The notes under the pieces are model-generated. The model had not been told where the DNA came from. It saw nothing but the letters and a program-made list of their open reading frames with translations, and did no database searches. This document shows, one piece after another, positions 30,694-39,275 of a DNA stretch of 64,000 nt. This stretch comes from Trachythela sp. YZ-2020. Its lineage: Eukaryota; Cnidaria; Anthozoa; Malacalcyonacea; Clavulariidae. Location of the stretch: NCBI GenBank assembly GCA_016169945.1, contig JADLSH010000128.1, forward strand, positions 186,001 to 250,000, written 5' to 3'. Made by a program: the position numbers and the translations under genes. Each line of letters starts with the position of its first letter. Position 1 is the stretch's first letter.

Positions 30694-30722
30694 CTTTCTG
30701 GTACAAATAAAAAAACTAATAA

Positions 30723-31736
30723 TTAAGTATTTTCAAACTGGGATAACCAGTTCACAAGCTCCTTACGGTAAGGAGTGATCCCTTTGTAGTCAGCCAGTTC
30801 AGGATGAAGATTTTTCATCACGCTATGTAGACGTTTTGCCCATACAGGGTTTTTACACAACTCCTCCATTGGACAAAGATAGGCACGGATACTAAACAGC
30901 ATTCCATTACTTCGTGGTAACCTGAACAAGGTCTGCAGCTCTACTCGCAAATTGACAAAATTACCGGCATTTTCTTCAGTCACCGAAGTACGATCAACAC
31001 CCCACTCATTATAGGTCTCGGGTGATGAGTCTGCTCGTGGATGAATTGTCAAAGTCCAGTTGAGACGACGCACTGGCTGCCCCAGACGAATCATCAACAG
31101 GTATTTAAGCGCACGCTCAAACACACCTATCTCATTAGCCACAGGCACTGGCCCATGCCATTCATCGAAGGACATACCCACATCAAAGTTACCACTCCAA
31201 TCCGCCACACTGGTAGCTAATAGTGCGTCTGCCCAAAGAGTCTCTTCACGCTGATCGAGAATAACGAAATCACCCTGGCATTGACGTCCAATATAATCCA
31301 GAGGGGCAAGAGGTAATGTTTCTTTTTTCCCGAAAACAAATTCCTGACGAATCTCCAATGGGCGATTTTCCCAGATCCAGTTATCGCCATCTTTGGTCAA
31401 GGAAAAATGCTCTGGATAATCACGGGCATTGGATTCCATGATCAGCTCTAACACATCCCACTCAGCCAACTCCATATGTGGCAATGAGGCATAACGGCGC
31501 GGATCCTTTTCCAACACTAATTTTCTCTCTGTCATTTCAGACAGATAGTGTTCATCTATATCAAAAGCATGCTCAAAGATTGAGCCTTTAGGGCCGCCAT
31601 CATGGTATTCCATGTTGACGCTGTACATATAAATATCTTCCGGATAGGGAAACGGAAAGCGCTTGAGCGCTTCCGGACTATTGCGATAAGTAAAATCGCC
31701 TCGCATCGTCTCCGGGGCTTTAATTGCTACACTCAT
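30723..31736 (-). CDS. dmmC: Heme-dependent oxidative N-demethylase family protein (DUF3445), dimethylamine monooxygenase subunit
   Basis: A 337-residue cytoplasmic protein of the DUF3445/HODM family, heme enzymes that remove an N-methyl group from secondary amines with O2. The family's core is seen in GPVPVANEIGVFERALKYLL, RRLNWTLTIHP and the C-terminal VNLRVELQTLFRLPRSNGM followed by FSIRAYLCPMEEL. No signal peptide. It is the third gene of an A-B-C set whose other members are a ferredoxin-type reductase and a zinc-ribbon protein, the composition of dimethylamine monooxygenase. ATG at 31736 with AAGGAG seven bases upstream. Subunit lettering by analogy with Ruegeria. Confidence 0.83.
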   Translation of the reverse strand: MSVAIKAPETMRGDFTYRNSPEALKRFPFPYPEDIYMYSVNMEYHDGGPKGSIFEHAFDIDEHYLSEMTERKLVLEKDPRRYASLPHMELAEWDVLELIMESNARDYPEHFSLTKDGDNWIWENRPLEIRQEFVFGKKETLPLAPLDYIGRQCQGDFVILDQREETLWADALLATSVADWSGNFDVGMSFDEWHGPVPVANEIGVFERALKYLLMIRLGQPVRRLNWTLTIHPRADSSPETYNEWGVDRTSVTEENAGNFVNLRVELQTLFRLPRSNGMLFSIRAYLCPMEELCKNPVWAKRLHSVMKNLHPELADYKGITPYRKELVNWLSQFENT

Positions 31737-31767
31737 AATATTTTCTCCTTAGAAGGCGAGTTAAGGC

Positions 31768-32730
31768 CTATAGATCAAGCACTAAGACATCATCTTTAGC
31801 GCGTGAGATACAGGGCATAATGCAGTTATTCTCTGCTTTTTCCTCATCAGTGAGATAATAATCACGGTGATCAGGTGTGCCTTCCAGTACATCTGTTTTA
31901 CAAAAACCGCAGGCTCCGCCACGGCAAGAATAGGGAACTTCTACATTGGCATGCTCTAGCGCTTCCAGCAGGCTTTGTCTTTCACTAACATGAACTTCTC
32001 TGTGTGATCGAGCCAGCTTGACCGTAAATGGGTTACCTGGATCAGGCGCTTTGAACTCTTCGCTATGTGCTGCAACAGCTGGCCAGCCTAAGTCTGCAGA
32101 TATACGCAAGACATCTTCTACCATGCGATGAGGCCCACAAACATAAACATGTGTCCCTAACGGTTGTTTAGCCAGTAACTTATTGAAGTCAAGAACCTGG
32201 TCATCATTCCGATTATACAAATGTAGCTCATCTGGACATTTCTCCATAAGCTCATCGGCAAATGCTGCATGCTCTTTATTACGAATAGCGTAATGCATTT
32301 CGAAAGGCCTGTTCATCAACTGCATTTCACTGATATAGGCAATAAAAGGAGTTATCCCTATCCCTCCCGCGATAAACAGATGTTTACGGGCCAGCTTATA
32401 AATAGGGAACAAGTTATACGGATTACCTATCTCCAACTCCGTACCTACTTCAACACGATCATGCATAAAGGCTGAACCACCACGGCCATTAGCCTCCCGA
32501 CGAACAGCAATCTCATATTGCATATAATCATCGGAAACCCGGACCAGAGAATAGGGGTTTTTATGGCTCTCGCTGCCTTCTCCCATACTTACTACGACAT
32601 GGCTTCCCCCTGAAATAGGACTAAAAGGTTGGCCATCCTGACGCTCGAATATAAAACCCTTGATCATGGGCGTATGTTGCTTAAGTTCTTTAACAACAAC
32701 AGGAATAGAAAAATTAGTTGTAGTTGTCAT
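31768..32730 (-). CDS. dmmB: Ferredoxin reductase-type oxidoreductase, dimethylamine monooxygenase reductase subunit
   Basis: A phthalate dioxygenase reductase/VanB-type electron transfer protein of 320 residues. It has a flavin-binding barrel (KNPYSLVRVSDDYMQYEIAV), a nucleotide-binding domain (LFIAGGIGITPFIAYI, VYVCGPHRMVEDVL) and a C-terminal plant-type 2Fe-2S domain (YSCRGGACGFCKTDVLEG with the fourth cysteine in CIMPCISRA). It is expected to carry electrons from NAD(P)H to the heme subunit. The ATG overlaps the dmmA stop (ATGA) and has GGAAGGAG upstream, so translation is coupled. Confidence 0.88.
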   Translation of the reverse strand: MTTTTNFSIPVVVKELKQHTPMIKGFIFERQDGQPFSPISGGSHVVVSMGEGSESHKNPYSLVRVSDDYMQYEIAVRREANGRGGSAFMHDRVEVGTELEIGNPYNLFPIYKLARKHLFIAGGIGITPFIAYISEMQLMNRPFEMHYAIRNKEHAAFADELMEKCPDELHLYNRNDDQVLDFNKLLAKQPLGTHVYVCGPHRMVEDVLRISADLGWPAVAAHSEEFKAPDPGNPFTVKLARSHREVHVSERQSLLEALEHANVEVPYSCRGGACGFCKTDVLEGTPDHRDYYLTDEEKAENNCIMPCISRAKDDVLVLDL

Positions 32731-33350
32731 TTATATAACTCCTTCCGTTCTGGTATTACTCCCGGAGTTTCCGCATCTACACGAAAACCCAGATAGGCGC
32801 CCAAATTTCGGGAGAAATGATTTACGTTAACCAACGATAAACCGCAACCGGTACACTCATCGATATCTGTTGTGACACCTTCGTTCATGGTTTCACAATG
32901 TGGACAATAAACTCGACGGGCTTTTGAACCGCATAACCATAACTGCCGTTCTGTCTTATGCATGCCCAATTTACGGGCCTGTGCCTGCACCTTCCACAGG
33001 AAAGCTTCCGGGCCACTGATATAAAGCCGTAATCCTACAAAACTATTTTCCAATATTTCAGGCAAAGCTTCTAACAGGGCATCCCTGTCTTCATAACGAT
33101 TTGTCTTTCCGCAACGCTCCGGTGTGAAATAAGCCTGTGCATAAGCTTTCTCCACATCCGTACCGGTGTACATCAAAGATGTCGCATTGGCCTTCATACT
33201 TGGACTATTGTTTATGAGATTAATTAAGCCTATCAATCCATCGCCTTCGCCGATTAGAAGATTCCAACGTGATTTAGGATCATGCTGGAGCTCATGGTAG
33301 ACGGGTCTACTTCTAATATCCCCGACTTCTATCTCATCAGTCATATTCAA
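32727..33350 (-). CDS. dmmA: Dimethylamine monooxygenase subunit DmmA-like protein with C-terminal zinc ribbon
   Basis: The first gene of the dmm operon, 207 residues. The N-terminal two-thirds resembles a small alpha/beta domain (LGLHK-like MLYTG/YISGPEAFLW segments). The C-terminus has paired CPHC and CTGC motifs about 20 residues apart, likely a zinc ribbon, followed by HFSRNLGAYLGF. This matches my recollection of the DmmA family, whose exact role beyond being required for activity is not clear. ATG at 33350 with GAGGA eight bases upstream; a second ATG at 33344 is possible. Confidence 0.8.
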   Translation of the reverse strand: MNMTDEIEVGDIRSRPVYHELQHDPKSRWNLLIGEGDGLIGLINLINNSPSMKANATSLMYTGTDVEKAYAQAYFTPERCGKTNRYEDRDALLEALPEILENSFVGLRLYISGPEAFLWKVQAQARKLGMHKTERQLWLCGSKARRVYCPHCETMNEGVTTDIDECTGCGLSLVNVNHFSRNLGAYLGFRVDAETPGVIPERKELYK

Positions 33351-33940
33351 GAATTCCTCAATTTTATCTACTTAAAAAATTATTCCACAGAGTGTTCTGC
33401 CATGCATCTTGAACTTCACAGGGTCATAGTCACTTGAAATAAAACAATCTCTGCAAAACAGCTATCTCCACCTATTCACTTCCGCTTTGATGCCCAAGGC
33501 ACTGCGCTCTAGTGAGGTGTGATTTAAAGAGCCAGAGATATGATTTGCTAAACAAAACATCAATAGGCTGCTACAGCCTTTCTGACCATTAATAGAAGTT
33601 TCTGACAACTCAGCGACCTTTATTATGATCACGAATCGGCTTGGACAATAGCGATATACCCCTAATTTCCCCAGACTCGTATCTAGCTCTCCTGCCTGAT
33701 GCTAGTACAGATTCTTCTTTAAGTGAAGGGCTTGCAAACACAAATTTGCATAGCGAATTGAAGCACCAGATACAACCCTCACATTTTATTTGAAAAAACA
33801 ATGAGATAGTAAGCATCTTCGTTGAATTGATCTGGATCAATTTTTCTTCGGCAAAAACTATTTCAAACCGTGTAAATGGTTATATTTTAAATGTTTTTTT
33901 AAAAAAGCATTTGTCAGGCCAACAGGAAGTGAGAACCATT
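33351..33940. other. 590-bp gene-free region upstream of dmmA
   Basis: Separates rsgA (upstream, same strand) from dmmA. AT-rich, with no convincing ORF and no rRNA or tRNA. It contains an FNR-type palindrome (33827-33840) and a T/A-rich stretch near 33881-33908. The dmm promoter must lie here or read through from rsgA; I could not place a -10/-35 pair. Confidence 0.55.
33827..33840. promoter_or_regulatory. FNR/Anr-type site upstream of the dmm operon
   Basis: TTGATCTGGATCAA is an exact match to the FNR-family consensus TTGAT-N4-ATCAA, and the symmetry extends to AATTGATC-TG-GATCAATT (33825-33842). It lies 477 bp upstream of dmmA, so it would require a long leader to act at the usual -41.5 position. 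GATC is very common in this genome, so chance occurrence is possible. Confidence 0.4.
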
Positions 33941-34948
33941 TCAGCTCGACAGGGGAGTGGGCTGATCAAACTCTTCAAGTAAGCGATGAAAACTATCCAG
34001 CCTTTGTTGGCTTATTTGATCATCTTGAACCGCGCGCCGAATAGCACAATTTGGCTCATGTTGATGTGTACAGTTACTAAACTTGCATTGCCCAAGATGC
34101 GGAATGAATTCCTGAAAATACACCTCCAACTCCGCAAGCTCACAAACCAGTGGTGAAAAGACCCTAACTCCAGGGGAATCGATCAAATTACCACCATCAG
34201 ACAGATGATAAAGAATACTATTACTAGTGGTATGGCTACCCAGACCCGTTGCGGCGGATAACTCACCAACCCGAATTTCTTGATCAGGGATTAACGACTT
34301 GATCAGCGAGGATTTTCCCGCGCCTGAAGGTCCAACTAACACGCTGGTGTGATTGCTAAGATTTGATCTGAGTTTCTGCAAACCGAGATCTGTCTTATTT
34401 GTAGCCTCGATGATTGGCAAATCAAGATTGCGATAAGGCCGCATAAGCGCAGCAATTCGCTTACGATGCTCATCCTGCTCGGCCAGATCTGCCTTGTTGA
34501 TCAGATCAACCTTATTGAGAATGATAAATGAGTCGATTTTTAGTTGTTCCGCAGCGATAAGGTAACGATCGATCATATCCGCCGAGATCTCAGGCAAGAC
34601 AGGAACAACAATGCCGATCAAACTGATATTGGCTGCAACCATGCGGATTTCACCCCGGAAACCTGGTCGGCTCAGAAGATTCTCACGCTCTTCCACTTGC
34701 GAGACGACATGACTCGCCAACTCACTATCTTGTTGCCAGACAACCCTGTCACCCGCGGCCAATTTGCCCAGATGCTGACGAATCGAGCATGAATACTCCT
34801 GTCCGTCATCTGCCTCAACTAAAACTCGCTTACCGAAATTGGTGATTACCAGACCTGTCTGTAATGGCCCTGTCAGGTCAGGCTCATTCGCGATCCGCTT
34901 TGATGCGACGCGTCTACTCTGCTGAGTGCTTAATTTTCTTTTTGCCAA
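33941..34948 (-). CDS. rsgA: Ribosome small-subunit biogenesis GTPase RsgA
   Basis: A circularly permuted GTPase that matures 30S subunits. An N-terminal OB-fold (about 35-100) is followed by the permuted motifs: NKVD first, then P-loop GPSGAGKSS, the GSHTT switch and DSPG. The C-terminal zinc-binding knuckle C-x4-C-x-H-x5-C (CKFSNCTHQHEPNC) is present. Length 335. The start is TTG at 34948-34946 with AAGGA just upstream. It follows the membrane methyltransferase gene by 10 nt, so the two are likely co-transcribed. Confidence 0.94.
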   Translation of the reverse strand: MAKRKLSTQQSRRVASKRIANEPDLTGPLQTGLVITNFGKRVLVEADDGQEYSCSIRQHLGKLAAGDRVVWQQDSELASHVVSQVEERENLLSRPGFRGEIRMVAANISLIGIVVPVLPEISADMIDRYLIAAEQLKIDSFIILNKVDLINKADLAEQDEHRKRIAALMRPYRNLDLPIIEATNKTDLGLQKLRSNLSNHTSVLVGPSGAGKSSLIKSLIPDQEIRVGELSAATGLGSHTTSNSILYHLSDGGNLIDSPGVRVFSPLVCELAELEVYFQEFIPHLGQCKFSNCTHQHEPNCAIRRAVQDDQISQQRLDSFHRLLEEFDQPTPLSS

Positions 34949-34958
34949 TTATCCTTAC

Positions 34959-35414
34959 CTATATCCAACGCCGAACAGTGTTCTTGTATGCAAGATATTC
35001 CTGGCCAAACTTCTTCTCAAGAATTTTTTCTTCTGGCAGAATTTGTTGCCGATTGATAATCAATATAAATAATGGCAAGAACAAGAAAGGGCTCAAGCTA
35101 CCTAACAACAGTGCTAAGCCGATTAGAACTAATAGCATTCCGGAATACATAGGATTCCGGCTGAACCTGTAAATACCATGGCTGACAATAGTTTCTGCCA
35201 GATCCGGTTTAAATGGGTTAGGTGTCGTTTTTGAGCGAGAAAACAATATTAACGACCAGATATCGATCAAGACACCCACAACAATAAAACCTGATCCTAT
35301 TTTATTCCAAGGTTGATCAATGACTGTCATCATTGGCCAATTTCGATCAAGTCCCCACATAAATCCAACAAAAAGGAACAGATATACGGGTGGTGGGACT
35401 TTTAGCTCAAGCAT
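34959..35414 (-). CDS. Isoprenylcysteine carboxyl methyltransferase-like (PEMT/ICMT) membrane protein
   Basis: A 151-residue inner-membrane protein with four to five hydrophobic helices. It carries the family signature G-x-Y-R-F-S-R-N-P-M-Y (HGIYRFSRNPMYSGMLL) and the C-terminal EEKILEKKFGQEYLAYKNTVRRWI, which together form the SAM-binding region of ICMT/phospholipid-methyltransferase-like proteins. The substrate of the short bacterial members is unknown to me. ATG at 35414. It ends 10 nt before rsgA. Confidence 0.82.
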   Translation of the reverse strand: MLELKVPPPVYLFLFVGFMWGLDRNWPMMTVIDQPWNKIGSGFIVVGVLIDIWSLILFSRSKTTPNPFKPDLAETIVSHGIYRFSRNPMYSGMLLVLIGLALLLGSLSPFLFLPLFILIINRQQILPEEKILEKKFGQEYLAYKNTVRRWI

Positions 35415-35542
35415 TCATTCTCATATTGTGTCTCTATAGCAAGTCACCATTATAAGCTTTCTTCATTTCCCCTATACTATTAATTTTAGTAGCTTGGCGA
35501 TATTTCGGCCAATATTTGATAATAATTCGGAGTAGTTTAACA

Positions 35543-35749
35543 GTGACAGAAGAACGTTTAATCGTTCTGGAGACCAAAGTATCTTATCAGGAAGATACTA
35601 TCCAGGAATTGAATAAGGTAATTTTCGAACAGCAAAGGAGGCTAGATCAATTAGAAGTCGCTTATCGCGCGCTTGTTGATCGCACAAAAGCCTTAACTGA
35701 TGAGTCTTCGTCGCGTCAGATAATCGATGAAAGACCACCGCATTATTAA
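35543..35749 (+). CDS. slyX: SlyX family protein
   Basis: A small, almost entirely coiled-coil protein: LETKVSYQEDTIQELNKVIFEQQRRLDQLEVAYRAL is a continuous heptad pattern, and the C-terminal PPHY is a SlyX hallmark. GTG at 35543, with GGAG ten bases upstream, gives 68 residues, close to the usual 72. The frame is open further upstream to 35516, but without conservation. Function of the family is not established. Divergent from the methyltransferase-rsgA pair. Confidence 0.88.
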   Translation: MTEERLIVLETKVSYQEDTIQELNKVIFEQQRRLDQLEVAYRALVDRTKALTDESSSRQIIDERPPHY

Positions 35750-35789
35750 TCACTGCCTTTATTTAATAGTCAAAGAATAAACAAAATAC

Positions 35790-36341
35790 ATGTTACGTCT
35801 GGATTTAGAAAAATCACTCTCACATAGTGATCTTCATATGGAAGATCTTTCTCCTTTTCAACGGATCTTGTTAACAACTGATGGGACAGTTACTGAGATC
35901 CTTGAAGCTCAGTTTTGGGAACCGATTAAGCTGATCAAACTTTTTCAAGAAAAAAGAAGTAGCGACTTTGCAATTCCTTATCTTGAATTAAGCTCATCCA
36001 CTGATATTATCGTCAGAAAAATTCTACTCCAGGGTAGCCGTAGCAAAACCAATTATATCTACGCAGAATCTGTACTAGTCCCTGAAAAACTGGATGCTCA
36101 TTTACAGGAAGATCTGCTCAATACAGACAAGCCTTTAGGTCGCCTGATGATCGAGGATAAAACAGAAACTTTTCGCGAAATTTTATCTTGTCAGAAGGAA
36201 AAAGCAGAAGAACTGGGAGAGCACTTTGGACAAGCTCATGAATCTAATTTGATCTCCAGAACTTACAGAGTCTTCGCGAAGAAAAAACCGATTATCCTGA
36301 TCACAGAAAAATTTCCAGAGTTAGCCTTCCAAAGTCATTAA
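35790..36341 (+). CDS. Chorismate pyruvate-lyase-like protein (Rv2949c/DUF98 family)
   Basis: A 183-residue soluble protein. LSPFQRILLTTDGTVTEILEAQFWEP, an early arginine region VRKILLQGSRSKTNYIYAESVLVPEKL, and PLGRLMIEDKTETFREIL match the chorismate-lyase family typified by mycobacterial Rv2949c, which converts chorismate to 4-hydroxybenzoate and pyruvate. It is not the classical UbiC type. The product could feed ubiquinone or, in a methylotroph, a pterin cofactor; neither is shown by its neighbours. It starts 40 bp after slyX on the same strand, with a weak ribosome site. Confidence 0.78.
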   Translation: MLRLDLEKSLSHSDLHMEDLSPFQRILLTTDGTVTEILEAQFWEPIKLIKLFQEKRSSDFAIPYLELSSSTDIIVRKILLQGSRSKTNYIYAESVLVPEKLDAHLQEDLLNTDKPLGRLMIEDKTETFREILSCQKEKAEELGEHFGQAHESNLISRTYRVFAKKKPIILITEKFPELAFQSH

Positions 36342-36366
36342 AGCAAAGCCTTTAATATTGGGATTA

Positions 36367-37089
36367 TTATGAGTGTTGCTCTTTCTCAAAAATCCCTCTA
36401 GCCATGACTAGAAAACAAGCGGCAGAAATTCCAGAAGATCCGAAGATCATACACATCACAATAATCTGATATCGGACCGCGATCAGAGGAGATACACCTG
36501 ACAGTATCTGTCCCGTCATCATCCCTGGTAATGACACCAGGCCCACCGCGAATAAAGAATTGATCACCGGAATCATTGATGCATGCAAAGCGATTTTACG
36601 TGCTTCCTTATAAGCAACACCGCGATCTATTTCTGCATTCATTCGTTCAGCAGCCAGGCTAACTGTATTCATCGAATTAGCAAAAATCATCCCTGCTACC
36701 GGGATCATTAATTGCGGCATATACCAGGGATTAAGATCCAGCACACCCTGCGTGATCAGTATTAAATTTAAACCACCACCGATAAAAATAGACCAGAAAA
36801 CAAATTGATAAAGTTGGCCTCGTTTAGCCTTAACGGTATCTAATGCGATCCAGCTTGAAGTAAGCACCATCACCATTAGTATCAAAAAAATTAACCAGGC
36901 ACTATCTGATTCAAAAATAAACGCCAGAAAATAACCAATCAACAATAACTGGATCAGCATACGCACAATAGCGTAAAGCGCATTTTTGGAATCCAGTGAC
37001 CACTTGAATAAAATGACCAGAGCTATAATGACAGGAATAAAACTCAAGGCCAGATTAAAAAACGGAATGGTCTGGATGGTTGTCGTCAT
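36367..37089 (-). CDS. FetB/UPF0014-family ABC transporter permease
   Basis: A 240-residue inner-membrane protein with about seven hydrophobic helices. The UPF0014 signature IPVAGMIFANSMNTVSLAAERM, and LVSLPGMMTGQILSGVSPLIAVRYQI, place it with FetB, the permease of an iron (or metal) exporter. FetB normally works with an ATPase, FetA; none is encoded here. Its ATG overlaps the relA stop by ATGA, so it appears translationally coupled to relA, an unusual partnership. Confidence 0.87.
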   Translation of the reverse strand: MTTTIQTIPFFNLALSFIPVIIALVILFKWSLDSKNALYAIVRMLIQLLLIGYFLAFIFESDSAWLIFLILMVMVLTSSWIALDTVKAKRGQLYQFVFWSIFIGGGLNLILITQGVLDLNPWYMPQLMIPVAGMIFANSMNTVSLAAERMNAEIDRGVAYKEARKIALHASMIPVINSLFAVGLVSLPGMMTGQILSGVSPLIAVRYQIIVMCMIFGSSGISAACFLVMARGIFEKEQHS

Positions 37090-39275
37090 AGACGTATTCG
37101 TCGTACATTTTGTACGTTGTTTAGTTGTGAAATTTTTTCAAGAATACCCGTCAGGTGAGCCGTATCCTGGATCTCGATTGTAATCTCCATTATGACTGAC
37201 AGATCCTGCTGATCGGTGCGAGTATTTACTTCCAAAATATTTGCCCGGGCAAGACTGATCACCTGAGTAACATCACTCAGCAGACCCTGTCGATCAAATG
37301 CCTGCACAAAAATATTTGTGGAAAAAACCTGGCGTTCATCGCCCCAATTTACTTCTATCAGACGCCCCTTCTTTTCTGGAGAAAGGCCTAATATATTCCG
37401 ACACTCCTGACGATGGATGGTAATACCTTTTATCTGCGTAATATAACCAACAATAGGATCACCAGGAACAGGCTTACAACAAAGAGCAAAACTTGTGAGA
37501 ATATTACCTACTCCCTGAACAGAAATATTCGCACTCTCTTCAACTTTTTTTAGTGTTTTGTTTTTTGTAGCAGGACGCTTTTCTTCTTTGGGTACAATCT
37601 CCAATGCACCAGCTAATTGTAAGAGACTAATATCACCTCGCCCTACCTGAATCAATAAATCTTCCTGTCTATTTAAATGAAAGTGCTTGGTTAAGTCGGC
37701 AAGATCCATCGTATCAAGTCCCAGTCGCTGTCTTTCCTTTTCTAGGATAGCCTTACCATCTTGCAGATTTTTTTCATGATTTTGTTGTTTAAACCAGGCC
37801 TTTACCTTCGTGATCGCATGGGATGATTTTAGGTAGCCAAGATGCGGATCCATCCAGCTACGATTAGGATGTCCTTCTTTAGTCGTCAGCACCTCTACTT
37901 TTTGCCCGGACTGTAATTGATAGGTAAGTGGCACAATTCGACCATCCACTTTTGCACCTCGGCATCGATGCCCGACTTCCGTATGAACTGCATAAGCAAA
38001 GTCCAATGGCGTGGCACCCTTAGCCAGATCCTTGAGTTGACCTTTCGGTGTTAATACAAAAATACGATCAGAATAGAGTTCTGTGTGAAAATCTTTTAGT
38101 AGGTTTTTATCATCGTCCTTATTGTCCAGTAATGCTCGAATGGATTGAATACTTTTTTCAACTGCTGAGTCCTGCTTACCGCCTTCCTTATAACGCCAGT
38201 GTGCTGCCACACCCAACTCTGCAAACTGATGCATCTCGTCAGTACGGATCTGGATCTCAATAGTTGAACCTGCCGGCCCAATCACGACGGTATGTAAAGA
38301 TTGATAACCATTACCTTTTGGATTGGCAATGTAATCATCAAACTCTTTCGGCACATATTGCCAAAGGCCATGTACTAGCCCAAGAATTTCATAACAACTG
38401 GCAATGCGATCCGTCATTATCCGCACTGCACGAATATCATAGAGCTCAGCAAGATCAACTTGTTTACGCTGCATTTTTCGCCAAATACTGTAGATATGTT
38501 TTGGTCTACCGCTTACCTCAGCTTGAATATTTTCTTTTTCTAAAGTCTTCCGCAATTGCTGTATAAATTGCTCAATATATTCCTCACGATGAGTACGGTT
38601 GTCAGTTAATGCTTTAGCAATTTTTTTATAAGTCTGTGGCTCTAAATAACGGAAAGCCAGATCTTCCAACTCCCATTTTAGTTGTGCTATTCCCAACCTG
38701 TTCGCCAGTGGCGAATAAATATCCAGTGTCTCTCTGGCGATATACTGGCGCACTTCATAATCTTCACTGGGAATATTTCGTAAACGTTGGATGCGGTAAG
38801 CCAACTTTATGATCACAGCGCGGACATCATCAACCATTGCTAATAACATGCGGCGTAGAATCTCTGCCTGTTCTGGAATATCCAGTACTTCCGGCGAGTA
38901 TTCATTGAAACTATTTAAACGGTGAATATCGTCTTGTAGGAAAGCGATGTCTGTTCCGAATTTTTTTTCTATCTCTGCAGCACTATTCTGATCAGATTGT
39001 CCATCTGTCGACTGATCAAATTCCTGATCAAGCAATCGTGCATCACTGAGTATCGATGCGGTGATTGTCTCGTGATCCATTCCGATTTCTTTAAGGATCG
39101 CGGCAACATCTATACTACGCGGCATTACTGGCTTGATGCTTTCAAACTCGATCACCATCAGTAACGCCTGTCTGATCAAGCTCATCGCTTTCTGATCAAA
39201 ACCCTCACCGAGGATCTTGACCCAATCATCCAGCGTATCGTGGGAAAAGGGGAGTGGTTCGTTTTTACTAATCAT
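37086..39275 (-). CDS. relA: GTP pyrophosphokinase RelA
   Basis: The ribosome-associated stringent-response alarmone synthetase. Domains in order are: a pseudo-hydrolase region lacking the catalytic HD pair (about 30-190), the synthetase (YSIWRKMQRKQVDLAELYDIRAVRI; GNGYQSLHTVVIG), a TGS domain (GATPLDFAYAVHTEVGHRCRGA), a zinc-finger region (ALCCKPVPGDPIVGYI), and a C-terminal ACT domain. The degenerate N-terminus marks it as RelA, not SpoT. Length 729. It is divergent from the PqiA-domain gene and overlaps the downstream permease gene. Confidence 0.95.
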   Translation of the reverse strand: MISKNEPLPFSHDTLDDWVKILGEGFDQKAMSLIRQALLMVIEFESIKPVMPRSIDVAAILKEIGMDHETITASILSDARLLDQEFDQSTDGQSDQNSAAEIEKKFGTDIAFLQDDIHRLNSFNEYSPEVLDIPEQAEILRRMLLAMVDDVRAVIIKLAYRIQRLRNIPSEDYEVRQYIARETLDIYSPLANRLGIAQLKWELEDLAFRYLEPQTYKKIAKALTDNRTHREEYIEQFIQQLRKTLEKENIQAEVSGRPKHIYSIWRKMQRKQVDLAELYDIRAVRIMTDRIASCYEILGLVHGLWQYVPKEFDDYIANPKGNGYQSLHTVVIGPAGSTIEIQIRTDEMHQFAELGVAAHWRYKEGGKQDSAVEKSIQSIRALLDNKDDDKNLLKDFHTELYSDRIFVLTPKGQLKDLAKGATPLDFAYAVHTEVGHRCRGAKVDGRIVPLTYQLQSGQKVEVLTTKEGHPNRSWMDPHLGYLKSSHAITKVKAWFKQQNHEKNLQDGKAILEKERQRLGLDTMDLADLTKHFHLNRQEDLLIQVGRGDISLLQLAGALEIVPKEEKRPATKNKTLKKVEESANISVQGVGNILTSFALCCKPVPGDPIVGYITQIKGITIHRQECRNILGLSPEKKGRLIEVNWGDERQVFSTNIFVQAFDRQGLLSDVTQVISLARANILEVNTRTDQQDLSVIMEITIEIQDTAHLTGILEKISQLNNVQNVRRIRL

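Larger units (their letters stand above)
29966..30722. other. 757-bp gene-free convergent region
   Basis: Lies between the convergent GcvT-like gene and dmmC. It holds a terminator at each end (29994-30032 and 30667-30693) and otherwise AT-rich DNA. A 68-codon frame at 30403-30609 has no ribosome site or recognisable family and is not called. Confidence 0.6.

Noticed and set aside
33610..33840. 76-codon minus-strand ORF upstream of dmmA
   Set aside because: No start signal or protein-like pattern; ends within AT-rich intergenic sequence.
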